A DNA stretch of 64,000 bases from Lineus longissimus (taxonomy: Eukaryota; Nemertea; Pilidiophora; Heteronemertea; Lineidae), in contig NC_088317.1 of the NCBI RefSeq assembly GCF_910592395.1, forward strand, positions 14,510,001 to 14,574,000, in the 5' to 3' direction. The position numbers were made by a program, and so were the translations under genes. This document shows positions 11,997 through 21,783 of the stretch, in pieces. Each line of letters starts with the position of its first letter. Position 1 is the stretch's first letter. Under the pieces are notes generated by a model that did not search any database, was not told the DNA's origin, and saw only the letters and a list, made by a program, of their open reading frames with translations.

Positions 11997-12508
11997 CTAA
12001 AAAAGGAACAGACTGGCAATGTCACGCACACTCAGTTTACTCGAAAATACTTAGTACTTGTCTTGTGGGTGCCACTGAGCCTGTTGACCGTGAAGCTGGA
12101 CTTAATAGTAGCATGTATCTTTGAACTCGATCGACAAGTAGGGGAACCAGCCAGTGACTCGGCCGGAAGTCGAAGCCACGAGCTCAAACATGCTGTCGAC
12201 ACGTACCACTGCACCACTGGGGCTCAGTTTTGTTGTAACTTCACTTAGCACGGAGTATTTTGTCCCGATCCCCCTCCCCCATCGAGTTTATACTGACTTT
12301 GAAGGCCTACGCCGTTCGTCAAATATTTAAAATGGAAATTGAATTGCGTAAATACGTACAGTGTACTTGATATATTGTTTAACATTGCCGTTGTGTAGAC
12401 AAATGTAAAAATGCTGCATATACCAAATTTCAGCAAACTCGTATGCATCATAACAGTTACTGCTCTTTACGACATTGTGTATCGGCGTAGTCTTCTAATG
12501 GTTATTAC
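11997..12508 (-). other. Gene M intron, unit 1
   Basis: Minus-strand GTAATA to TTTTTTAG borders enclose 512 bp with no ORF of interest. In the other units the same intron is 616-631 bp because a block around ATAATACGG..CCGTATA is missing here. Confidence 0.65.
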
Positions 12509-12949
12509 CTTAAGTTGATGCATCTGATATCCCATCGTGGTCTTCACCTCCTCCTTCTCCATACACGTTCCCTTCTTTGAGCTGATTTGACAGATCATTT
12601 TTCCGTATCTTGGCAGTGAGTTCACGGTCGCACAACTGATCGTCATCAAACAGAGGAAAAAACACTCGAAGAACGAATCCTGGTTATTATTTTGAAACAG
12701 TGGTTCAACTATTTCTCTGTTAATGATTAACCTTTTAAAATGGAAATCCTTAATTTGTTTCATTTTTCTATTTTCATTGAGGTTCTCAAACGTTATTTGA
12801 AAACGTAAACTAAAGTTCAGGTACACAGTATTGTAACTGCTCAATTTCAGACTTTTCACAGAACTACACACATTGTCCTTACCACTTCCTCTGCAACTAT
12901 TGTGAACATAGGACTTGTCCTCAGTGTTGCCGTCGGGATTTGAAACCAT
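12509..12949 (-). CDS. Gene M exon 1, unit 1 (signal/anchor exon)
   Basis: The minus-strand frame ends at a donor, CTTAAG then GTAATA, with the intron starting at 12508. The exon ends in phase 0 and exon 2 begins in phase 0, so the joined frame is open across a 512-bp intron. From the conserved MKQIKDF start the spliced protein would be about 432 aa. The hydrophobic stretch FFECFFLCLMTISCATVNS lies about 30 residues in, so it could be a signal anchor. Alternatively a further upstream intron makes it a true signal peptide. The upstream extension to 12949 is open but less conserved. Confidence 0.6.
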
Positions 12950-13152
12950 TTGGTGACCATAGATAAGCGCTGCTGAATGTCATGAAATATGTTTCCGTCA
13001 TATCTCTCTGCTAGTCAAACAATTTATTCTGTATTGATACCATTGGTTATTACAGAAGTAAATAAGCAAGATAAACAATGTACAGTATAAAACGTATGCA
13101 AATAAACATATAGATATAATTACAGAGATAAAAGGAGATACATGATTTAAAC
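12950..13152. other. Upstream flank of M, unit 1
   Basis: This AT-rich region 5' of M is conserved in units 2-4 and has no recognised gene. It would hold the M promoter if there is no further upstream exon. Confidence 0.4.
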
Positions 13153-13336
13153 GGTATACGGTAAAAAAGGTACAGGAAAAAAAGGTACAGGAAAAAAGTT
13201 ACGGAAATATAGGTACAGGAAATAAAAGTACAGGAAATAAAAGTACTGGAAATAAAGGTACCGGAAAAAAATGTATCGGAAAAAAATGTACACAAAATGG
13301 CATAAGTAGGTAAAAAAGGTACAACATTTTTTTTTA
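13153..13336 (+). repeat. Left inverted end of hAT-like element (minisatellite)
   Basis: About ten tandem variants of GGTACAGGAAA(T/A)AAA are followed by GGCATAAGTAGGTAAAAAAG. The right end carries the same order in inverse orientation. Confidence 0.75.
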
Positions 13337-13966
13337 GAATATTATTATTCTCTTCAACTGGTTCAGGCTCGGCCTATGTATTAATCTTTTATTGCCCATT
13401 TTCTGCTTTTGTGACTAAGGTGGTGCCTTAAAATAGTTTAATACATTGCGGACAATTTTGTTACGGAATGAATTTGAGGAAAATTCATGGAAGAAGTTGC
13501 CCAACAGGGGAGCAGACGTTGTTTTGGTAATAACTACATTCATGTTCTTTTAAATTTTAAAATACTCGAGTCGTATTCTTATTAGGGGCGGATCCAGGAT
13601 CACGGGAAAGGGGGGCGCACCTAGTATCCTAGTATACCTGCCTTGTGTTTGGTCTTAAATCTAGTTTTTTGTCTATAAGACCAGGCACATTGTTAATTAG
13701 TTCCAGCTCTATGATGAATGCTAATTGATTAATTGAAACTTAACTTGAACATTGGTACATTTATCAGTTAATCCTTATGCAGAGGGAATTGTCCCAGAAT
13801 CTTTACAATCATCATGATCTTGACAGTCGTGTTTTCACTATTGAAGACCATAACGGTATACTGGAAATTTGATATACCTATTTCTTAGGCCTATGCATTG
13901 CCTAAGGAACAAATAAAGTTAAAGTTCTGAATAGAACAGGAGAGAATGAATTCAAATGATATTTTT

Positions 13967-14149
13967 AAAAAAAATTGTGTACTTTTTTACCTATTTATGC
14001 CGTTCTCTGTACCTTTATTTCCAGTACTTTTATTTCCTGTACTTTTATTTCCTGTACCTTTATTTCCTGTACCTTTATTTCCGTACCTTTTTTTCCAGTA
14101 CCTTTTTTTCCAGTACCTTTTTTTCCTGTTCCTATATTACCTAGATTCG
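13967..14149 (-). repeat. Right inverted end of hAT-like element (minisatellite)
   Basis: This is the inverse of 13153-13336, with units such as TTTATTTCCTGTACC. The short ORFs on both strands (13946-14309) are translations of this repeat and are not genes. Confidence 0.75.
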
Positions 14150-14157
14150 ATTTAAAC

Positions 14158-15180
14158 ATGATACACCCAAGCGCATATACCAACTTAGAATCACACGCTG
14201 TATCACCGAATGTCCAATCGTATTTAGTGTCCTTGAGTACATGCAATTGTGGCAACGCATGTCGTAGTGTTAAGTCATAACATGAGACACTGCACTCGCA
14301 CTCGCACAAAAATCAAGATAGAAATTGTTGTGTCTGGTATCAAACAAATAAAGGAAAGCATCGGGCTACATGTTAGACGAAGTTAAATGCAAAGCCATTT
14401 AGCAAATGTCGAGACAGTAAGAAAATATTGCATCAATTGTTCAACCTGAATTGTTCGCAACTTAACGGGGAATTCGCAATTGCTTCATCATAATTGTTTT
14501 GACTAACGTATAGAGAATTAAACTAGCTACCAGATCTAGATGCGCCGCATTTAATCTCGATAATGTGATACTTTTTTAAAGGTCCTCTTCCCACTTTTTT
14601 TAGGCCTTCTTGCTTTTCCAGCGCAAATCAGATCGGTATCGTCGAGGAGAGGCTGACATGGACTTTTCAAGGTCATTTCTCCAGAAATTTCCATCCGCAT
14701 TAAAAGGAACACGAATTTGGCAGTTAATACCGGAACATCCCTACAAATAGGCGCTGGTCTCCTTCCAGCACTGTAATTATGACCAATTAGCATGTAGTTT
14801 GTCACATTTGCTAATTTTCTAGTTGAATCATTAAAAAAAAGCCTGGTTCAAAACTTAAACAACACTGCAGCAAATTCGGTGTCAAAGCAAGGTGATATTC
14901 ATCCGCATTACAAGTACGTCAAGGAGTTCCCTGATAACCCTAAAGCATCGGTTTGAGATGGGATTTCGTGAGGCAACCTACTGCAATTGCTAGAGTATCC
15001 TGTAACAGTACAATATTTACAAGATTATTGGAAGATTTACCGTAAAGATTATTATTATAATGTACTCGTACATCTGTACATGAATGAAAAAGATCCTAAC
15101 TAGGAGTCCTACTAGACGATTTTCTACCTAGGAACTTCAAACTTCAAATACATATACCTCTAGAGAAGTTTACATCCTAT
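14158..15180. other. Array module B, unit 1, left part
   Basis: This is conserved array spacer. It contains a minus-strand frame (14551-14805) with the segment CQPLLDDTDLICAGKA. The same segment recurs at about 31.3, 41.2 and 57.8 kb in differently open frames, so it may be a remnant exon of an unrecognised gene. Confidence 0.4.
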
Positions 15181-15870
15181 ATGGCTCTAAAAGAAGAAAT
15201 GCCAACTCCAAGAATTGAGATGTTCACATCGTTTGTTTCTAGGAAGGCGGCAGTGCGGCATGGTAGCTCTGTTTCTGTGCTTTAACGTTTTTGAATGGTG
15301 CGGGTTTGGCTAGGCTTTCTCTCGGTCGGTCATCAAGGGACAGTCCACCAGTACAGAATTACCGAATTGTGACGACTACCGGGCTTGGCAACTGGCCGGA
15401 GAGCAGCACTTGGTCACGTCACGACAATTAAAATTGCAATCGATTATGCCAAAAATGTACGCCATGAACAACTCGGCAAATTCTTCATTGCAAACTTGAC
15501 GATGCATTGTATATCAAAGCGTATCGCAAGACGTACCCATTGCTGTACAGCCAATTGACGAATTTCTTCTCTATTTTTCCGCCGTTCTCCAAATTTTCTT
15601 AATCCCATGTATGTACACGCGAACAGTGACTTCTCAGCGTTGTGTACTCCCGATCCAACAGTACTTGAATATACAATTACAATGCAGGCGGCCTTACTTG
15701 CATTTCTATTTACTAAGGACTGAAACTTTCGTACGTACGCTGACATGGCTGATGGAAATGTCTTCGCGATCATAGAGCAGTTAAAACCCTATATCAATAA
15801 AAAAATGCCACAAAACACGTCGTTTTACTGTAAAAGTTTGGTCAACGGTACATCCGACCAAGTGCAAAAC
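15181..15870 (+). pseudogene. P-upstream region (module B), unit 1, broken
   Basis: This aligns with 31869-32571 of unit 2, where two ORFs are open: MALKEEMPTPRIV.. with a hydrophobic MAALFLCLNVFEW segment, and a 125-codon frame with SALFTPDPTVLEYAITMQ. Here the first frame is shifted and the second is closed by stops (CATATGG-region changes and TGA near 15721). Confidence 0.4.
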
Positions 15871-16689
15871 TGACATGCATGATATAGTAGCCTTCTTATG
15901 CACAGGGGAATATTTCATTACCTAATGCACTAAGAAGACATCTCTACCTACTGTCGAAGGAGTGAATGATAGGTGATCTGTACACAGTCATCTTTTATAG
16001 TTGAAAGTATGGTTTGATAAAGGATTTTAAAGACCTCTGCGCGCGTTATGATCTCGCAGGCATTTGCCTCATCTAGCATAAAAAGCAACACGCTACTCAT
16101 ACCGATCCACCATCGTTGTGCCTATATCCATCCTAGAAAAGAGGCGACTTTAGGACTGATATTCACCGCCGGCATGCACGATATTGTGTTTACAGAACAT
16201 TATTAGACCCATTCCCTAGACGATTAGAGACATTCTGTTTAAGTCATCCTAGCCATGGTTCTGCTGAAAAATGTCGATAATGATTAGAGGATCCATGTAA
16301 ACAGACTGTGGTTATTTTTCTGTTAAACAGATATCGATCGAACACTATGAGTGAAAGAAAAGAAATCAATATTAGAGGCATCATCATCTTACATATCTGT
16401 ACATGTCTGAAGAATTTGTACAAAGTGTGCCAACATAAAGGGTCTTGTCCGGGTCTTTTGCTTGAGGAAGTCTGATGGTTAAGAAATCTTTAGTCTTGTT
16501 TTGTATTTGTCAGTGTTTCTTAGGTCGAAATTTTCGGCTTTTAGAAGAGTCTTAGTTCAGAACTTCTTCAGATTCGTGAACGCAATAAGACATTCGTTCC
16601 AGGACTCTTGCAACATATAAACACTAAAGTTAAATCTTAACTAAGAATCGTACATGAATCTTGAAAAGGGCAGCGACTCCTGGCCTAGG

Positions 16690-16968
16690 GTAACCTTCCT
16701 TTAACACTCGATAACCTTCCTTTAACACGACGCACTTTGGTCTTGTGTGTCAGTCTGTATAGACTGAAAAGTCTGGGTTTCGTCTTGGAAAGGACCTTTA
16801 TCAAGAAACTGTACAGCTGTGAATAAAAAGATATCGCGACCGTCCACCAAGACTGCCATAACTTATTTGGATGCGAGATTGACGGAAGTTATAATTTTTA
16901 CACGCCACGCCCCACACCCGCGATAAGGTATTACAAGAGAGGGTCGCTGCAGCCGGTGGTGTTGTGGC
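16690..16968 (+). pseudogene. Gene P, unit 2 copy (truncated fragment)
   Basis: The start equals the unit 1 copy, but at GTTGTGGC the sequence jumps to ATGGACACCCTC, matching unit 1 position about 7131. This removes the P C-terminus and part of the intergenic DNA (unit 1 coordinates about 5738-7131). GAATAAAAAG here also differs from the other copies. Confidence 0.6.
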
Positions 16969-17606
16969 ATGGACACCCTCTTTTCTAAGGACGTTGGTTT
17001 GGTCCAGAAGCGGTATTTCTGATCAATTTCACATTTGTAATCATGACGCCTCTTTATTAATGACATCCATATTTTAGTAACAAGGTTATTTTAATAGAGA
17101 TGTTAGCACGTGATCCAAATACACTTGTGGGGCGAAAAAAGGAGAGTTATATTGCACCGCCATATAGCAATGGTGGCGTGGCGTTACGTGCATGTCAAGA
17201 CGAGATTGTTTTGAAAGTACATGTAGTAAATGTTTTCGAAGAGATATAAAGATTTTTTCGTTGTTTTCTATGATAGGCTTAAATAGAGACAGGAAAGGAT
17301 TTTGAGTTTGTAAAAAAGCTCATAGAGGGTTTTTATTTCCCTAGAAAAACTCAACGGGGTACATATATAATTAAATGTTGGCTGAAAAAAAACCCTTAAA
17401 GTTCTTACAAGTCCTAAAACGTTTTTTTTTCGAGAGTATGTTGTTTCTCGGCTGGTAGCTTGAATTCAAAGAAACAATGAGCGAAATTTAAAGGATTGTT
17501 AAACTAGATGTATGCTTCAAATGATTATAATGCTGTACGTTTCGGAAACACTGTGGCAATTGGGACGAAGGTAAAATGGTAATACACCATTGGATAATCC
17601 ATATAT
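16969..17606. other. Intergenic DNA downstream of M, unit 2
   Basis: This corresponds to unit 1 positions 7131-7523 and 10721-10952. It keeps the empty pogo target site (GTACATATATAATT near 17360). No gene is recognised. Confidence 0.6.
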
Positions 17607-18650
17607 TTACACTGAATTAAACACCTCAAGATATCTATAGACTTCCTCGCTCCTTTCTTCATCAATTTTTCTGACATCAAAAGCTGCAGGTAAAATAAAA
17701 TCTCCATTCCCTGTCATTAAAATTGCTTCATCTTCACCTTTCTGTTTACTGAGAGAGATGGGACTTTTGAATATAACATTAATTTTCTCATAAAATGTCT
17801 TTACACGCGCGATTATTCCTTCTGATGGTAAACAGAGAATTCGGAATAAGCTAACATCGTTCATCATGCCATTGTGATGAAAGAAAACCAAAAACATATT
17901 TCTAAGTTTATAGAGGGCGCTGTCCATTTTACCAACCCCCGATGAATAAGATGTTTTTTGAGTCAACTTCGTCTGCCACTTGGCTGATTTCCCCTTCCCC
18001 TTGTGGTAAATCGTAACGGTTACACCACCAGTATATCCCTTTTTAACGCCTAATATTCTACCGTCTAAAGTGATGAAAATAAATGGACTCATTAGCTCTG
18101 GAAAGGCGGATCCATTTGAAAGCATTCCTGTACCATTACTCCATGTTAACGTGTACAACGTGAATGATAATGTTAGTTTCGAAAGAACACACCTAATAAT
18201 TATGCCATTATGAAAACAGCAAGGATCAATGTGTGCTTTACAACGGTAACATCGATTGCCTTTCGAAATTATAATTTGGCCGAATAGATTTCCGCTTAAT
18301 GCGAAGAGAAACTTGTAAGCATAGACCTTGGGGTGGCCCCTCGGACCAACATGGGCTAGAAGTAACAATTTCATGTCATAAATCTCCTTAAAAAGTGCGA
18401 CATGTTCACTTAAAGCTGAAGTATTTTTCACAAGAAGATAGTCCCCTGTTTCCACTAATCTGTTGTAAACAAGTATGGATTTCAGTGTTACTCCCGACTT
18501 GTCATGAAATTTGTGAATAAATACAATAGAACTCGTCTCATGGTCGTATAAATACGAAAACTTAGTGCCGAACTCCAATATTGCGGAAGCTGGTGGTTTA
18601 AACAATATTTTCATAGAGCGTCTGTAGCTAATGTGTTTCGGTCTTGAATC
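17607..18650 (-). CDS. Gene M exon 2, unit 2 (intact)
   Basis: The 347-codon exon is fully open with the same acceptor (CCTTTTTTAG above 18650) and the same length as units 1, 3 and 5. It differs by scattered substitutions, for example CRCKAH-type Cys patch kept, ALFKEIYDM for GIFNVIYDM, and KTSYSSGVGKM for RTAYYTSGVGKM. The last two variants are shared with unit 4, so units 2 and 4 form one sequence type. Confidence 0.7.
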   Translation of the reverse strand, partial: DSRPKHISYRRSMKILFKPPASAILEFGTKFSYLYDHETSSIVFIHKFHDKSGVTLKSILVYNRLVETGDYLLVKNTSALSEHVALFKEIYDMKLLLLAHVGPRGHPKVYAYKFLFALSGNLFGQIIISKGNRCYRCKAHIDPCCFHNGIIIRCVLSKLTLSFTLYTLTWSNGTGMLSNGSAFPELMSPFIFITLDGRILGVKKGYTGGVTVTIYHKGKGKSAKWQTKLTQKTSYSSGVGKMDSALYKLRNMFLVFFHHNGMMNDVSLFRILCLPSEGIIARVKTFYEKINVIFKSPISLSKQKGEDEAILMTGNGDFILPAAFDVRKIDEERSEEVYRYLEVFNSV

Positions 18651-19266
18651 CTAAAAAAGGAACAGACTGGCAATGTCACGAACACTCAGGTTACTCGAAT
18701 ATACTTAGTACTTGTTGGGTGCCACTGAGCCTGTTGACCGTGAAGCTGGACTTAATACGGTAGGACATAAAACAGAACGCAAGATATCTAGTAGACCTGG
18801 CTCAAAGCATTCCACCAGCAGTCATTATAATCGGCCAAGCCCCAAAAGCCGTATAAGTTTCTTTAGTAGCATGTATCTTTGAACTCGATCGACAAGTAGG
18901 GGAACCAGCCAGTGACTCGGCCGGAAGTCGAAGCCACGAGCTCAAAAATGCTGTCGACACGTTCCACTGCACCACTGGGGCTCAGTTTTGTTGTAACTTC
19001 ACTTAGCACGGAGTATTTTGTCCCGATCCCCCTCCCCCATCGAGTTTATACTGACTTTGAAGGCCTACGCCGTTCGTCAAATATTTCAAATGGAAATTGA
19101 ATTGCGTGAATACGTACAGTGTACTTGATATAGTTTTTAACATAGCCGTTGTGTAGACAAATGTACAAATGCTGCAAATACCAAATTTCAGCAAACTCGT
19201 ATGCATCATAACAGTTACTGCTCTTTACGACATTGTGTATCGGCGTAGTCTTCTAATGGTTGTTAC

Positions 19267-19548
19267 CTGAATTTGATGCATCTGATATCCCAACGTGGTC
19301 TTCACCTCCTCCTTCTCCATACACGTTCCCTTCTTTGAGCTGATTTGACATATCATTTTTCCGTATCTTGGCAGTGAGTTCACGGTCGCACAACTGATCG
19401 TCATCAAACAGAGGAAAAAACACTCGAAGAACGAATCCTGGTTATTATTTTGAAACAGTGGTTCAACTATTTCTCTGTTAATGATTAACCTTTTAAAATG
19501 GAAATCCTTAATTTGTTTCATTATTCTATTTTTCATTGAGGTTCTCAA
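19267..19548 (-). CDS. Gene M exon 1, unit 2
   Basis: The donor AATTCAG then GTAACA (intron from 19266) is again phase 0. The frame is open from MRTSMKNRIMKQIKDF through the hydrophobic FFLCLMTISCATVNS. The intron is 616 bp (18651-19266). Confidence 0.6.
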
Positions 19549-19991
19549 ACGTTATTTGAAAAGGTAAACTAAAGTTGAGGTACACAGTATTGTAACTGCT
19601 CAATTTCAGACTTTTCACAGAACTACACACATTGTCCTTATACCACTTTCTCTGCAACTATTGTGAAACATAGGACTTGTCCTAAGTGTTGCCGTCGGGA
19701 TTTGAAACCATTTGGTGACCATAGATAAGCGCTGCTGAATTTCATGAAATATGTATTCGTCATATATCTCTGCTAGACAAACATTGCGCCAAATAGGAAA
19801 CAATTTCAATTTCAGTTTCAGTTTATTCTGTATTGATACCATGTGGTTATTACAGAGGTGAATAAGCAAGATAAACAATGTACAGTATGAAATGTATGCA
19901 AATAAAAACATATAGATATTATTACAGAGATTAAAGGAGATACATGTTTTAAACATAATACACCCAAGCGCATATACCAACTTAGAATCAC
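19549..19991. other. Upstream flank of M, unit 2
   Basis: This is conserved 5' flank with a short CAATTTCAATTTCAGTTTCAG repeat near 19805. It ends at the insertion point of the recombinase concatemer. Confidence 0.4.
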
Positions 19992-20270
19992 AAAGTATCC
20001 AAAGCGGTGCGTCATCATATGCGTGCTCTGTGCCTTTAAGTAATGGACATGAGATCGCTCTCGGCACGAAGCACCCACATGATACGCACGAGAGACTCCA
20101 GCTAAGGGAAGGGTGGGTGGGCTCGACAAACAACTCACTGGAGACACCTTGAGACTTTAACAACACCCACAACGCGCACTGACATTTCTCCTTCCCATCC
20201 GATGATTTCCAAAACCAACTGAGGTTATTAGGCAATCACGTGTTCTCGACGTCACACCACTTCGGATAAC
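19992..20270. repeat. 279-bp non-autonomous derivative, copy 1
   Basis: The first about 70 bp and last about 65 bp are nearly identical to the two ends of the 6.8-kb DIRS element (21421-21490 and 28167-28229). The central about 145 bp is private to the 279-bp family. It has no coding capacity of its own. Confidence 0.85.
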
Positions 20271-20286
20271 AAAGTATCCAAAGCGG
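20257..20286. other. Recombination core site, junction 1
   Basis: Arms CCACTTCGGATA and TATCCAAAGCGG are inverted repeats matching at 10 of 12 positions around the 6-bp spacer ACAAAG. This is the layout of tyrosine-recombinase core sites. The same site recurs at 21128-21157 and 21407-21436. Confidence 0.7.
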
Positions 20287-20862
20287 TGCGTCATCATATG
20301 CATGCTCTGTGCCTTTAAGTAATGGACATGAGATCGCTCTCTCTCCGAACGCTACGAGTTAACCCATCCGGACGCTACTGTCATGATAGGGATTCCCTCA
20401 TATTTGGGGTGATTATCTGATATGAGTTGTATTGCCTCTCCAAATACCCCACACCTTAAACCCCATCACTCAATTAAACTCATACCAAATAAACACCCCA
20501 AACCCACGAACCCTCTAAAACACTAACAATGTCAATCTCTAAGTGATAACCATTTATTCAGTACACAATGCTAACACTACATCCCAATTATGTACACTCT
20601 TTCCAACCATATTCCTCCACATCGGACACTACTCTACACCTTCCGATGAGGAAACGGACTCGGCAGATCGCATTCCTCGATATATTCTCCCTCTACCTGC
20701 CTCCAGTCCTTAAAAGTAGCTGACGACATAATCGCGGCCATTTTAGCTGCCTGGTCGAGCTTCCCTGCCCTAGCGTAGTGTGAAGCCGACGATTCGGAAG
20801 ACCAACCAATATGATCCATCATGGCCTCGATATCTGGCCGTGAATGCACCCCTTTGGATGAC
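20271..20862 (-). mobile_element. DIRS end fragment with YR C-terminus
   Basis: This matches 21421-22012 of the full element: terminal region plus the last part of the recombinase (HIGWSSESSASHYAR). It stops at CTTTGGATGAC, a core-like site inside the recombinase gene, and is joined there to AAAGTATCC of a 279-bp unit. Confidence 0.85.
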
Positions 20863-21141
20863 AAAGTATCCAAAGCGGTGCGTCATCATATGCGTGCTCT
20901 GTGCCTTTAAGTAATGGACATGAGATCGCTCTCGGCACGAAGCACCCACATGATACGCACGAGAGACTCCAGCTAAGGGAAGGGTGGGTGGGCTCGACAA
21001 ACAACTCACTGGAGACACCTTGAGACTTTAACAACACCCACAACGCGCACTGACATTTCTCCTTCCCATCCGATGATTTCCAAAACCAACTGAGGTTATT
21101 AGGCAATCACGTGTTCTCGACGTCACACCACTTCGGATAAC
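20863..21141. repeat. 279-bp derivative, copy 2
   Basis: The length is the same as copy 1 and the sequence nearly identical. On its left it joins the recombinase pseudo-core (GGATGAC). Confidence 0.85.
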
Positions 21142-21157
21142 AAAGTATCCAAAGCGG
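21128..21157. other. Recombination core site, junction 3
   Basis: This is the same 12-6-12 arrangement as at 20257-20286, formed where one 279-bp unit ends and the next begins. Confidence 0.7.
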
Positions 21158-21420
21158 TGCGTCATCATATGCATGCTCTGTGCCTTTAAGTAATGGACAT
21201 GAGATCGCTCTCGGCACGAAGCACCCACATGATACGCACGAGAGACTCCAGCTAAGGGAAGGGTGGGTGGGCTCGACAAACAACTCACTGGAGACACCTT
21301 GAGACTTTAACAACACCCACAACGCGCACTGACATTTCTCCTTCCCATCCGATGATTTCCAAAACCAACTGAGGTTATTAGGCAATCACGTGTTCTCGAC
21401 GTCACACCACTTCGGATAAC
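21142..21420. repeat. 279-bp derivative, copy 3
   Basis: The third copy, exactly 279 bp. It abuts the left end of the full-length element at 21421. Confidence 0.85.
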
Positions 21421-21436
21421 AAAGTATCCAAAGCGG
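21407..21436. other. Recombination core site, junction 4
   Basis: The core between the last 279-bp unit and the full DIRS element. Confidence 0.7.
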
Positions 21437-21783
21437 TGCGTCATCATATGCATGCTCTGTGCCTTTAAGTAATGGACATGAGATCGCTCTCTCTCCGAAC
21501 GCTACGAGTTAACCCATCCGGACGCTACTGTCATGATAGGGATTCCCTCATATTTGGGGTGATTATCTGATATGAGTTGTATTGCCTCTCCAAATACTCC
21601 ACACCTTAAACCCCATCACTCAATAAAACTCATACCAAATAAACACCCCAAACCCACGAACCCTCTAAAACACTAACAATGTCAATCTCTAAGTGATAAC
21701 CATTTATTCAGTACACAATGCTAACACTACATCCCAAATATGTACACTCTTTCCAACCATATTCCTCCACATCGGACACTACT

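Larger units (their letters stand above)
13153..14149. mobile_element. hAT-like non-autonomous element with tandem-repeat ends
   Basis: A 997-bp insertion is flanked by the 8-bp direct repeat ATTTAAAC (13145-13152 and 14150-14157). Other units have one TTTAAAC at the empty site (about 19950 and 39125). An 8-bp duplication is typical of hAT transposons. The ends are long imperfect inverted repeats of about 180 bp (13153-13336 and 13967-14149), themselves made of tandem 14-15-bp units of the type GGTACAGGAAATAAA. The core has no transposase ORF. Confidence 0.75.
5003..16231 (+). repeat. Array unit 1 (interrupted by pogo and hAT-like elements)
   Basis: This is the first of five tandem copies of one unit. 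The start is ATTCTGTTTAAGTC, found again at 16232, 32941, 48726 and 59521. Order: P gene remnant, intergenic DNA, gene M on the minus strand, then module B. Removing the pogo element (7524-10720) and the hAT-like element (13153-14149) leaves about 7.0 kb. Compared with unit 2 it lacks the first part of module B: the join CTCGCACTCG to CACAAAAATCAAG at about 14300 corresponds to a deletion between 28368 and about 31007. Confidence 0.9.

Noticed and set aside
10953-12949. M as an integrated viral glycoprotein gene
   Set aside because: Spliced structure and tandem host-like array context, with no other viral genes and no recognisable viral motif.
13946-14309. Short hydrophobic ORFs with repeated FPV/YFL units
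   Set aside because: They are translations of the tandem-repeat end of the hAT-like element on both strands.
15444-15773. Minus-strand ORF MIAKTFPSAMSAYVRK, repeated at about 48.0 and 58.8 kb
   Set aside because: It is antisense to the plus frame with LFTPDPTVLEY, and its length varies between units. I preferred the plus strand because of the resemblance to M, but this is not certain.
19615-21385. Repeated minus-strand ORFs starting MPNNLSWFWKSS or MSPVSCLSSPP
   Set aside because: They lie over the 279-bp derivative. Because 279 is a multiple of three, frames pass through the junctions by chance, and the ends are shared non-coding termini.
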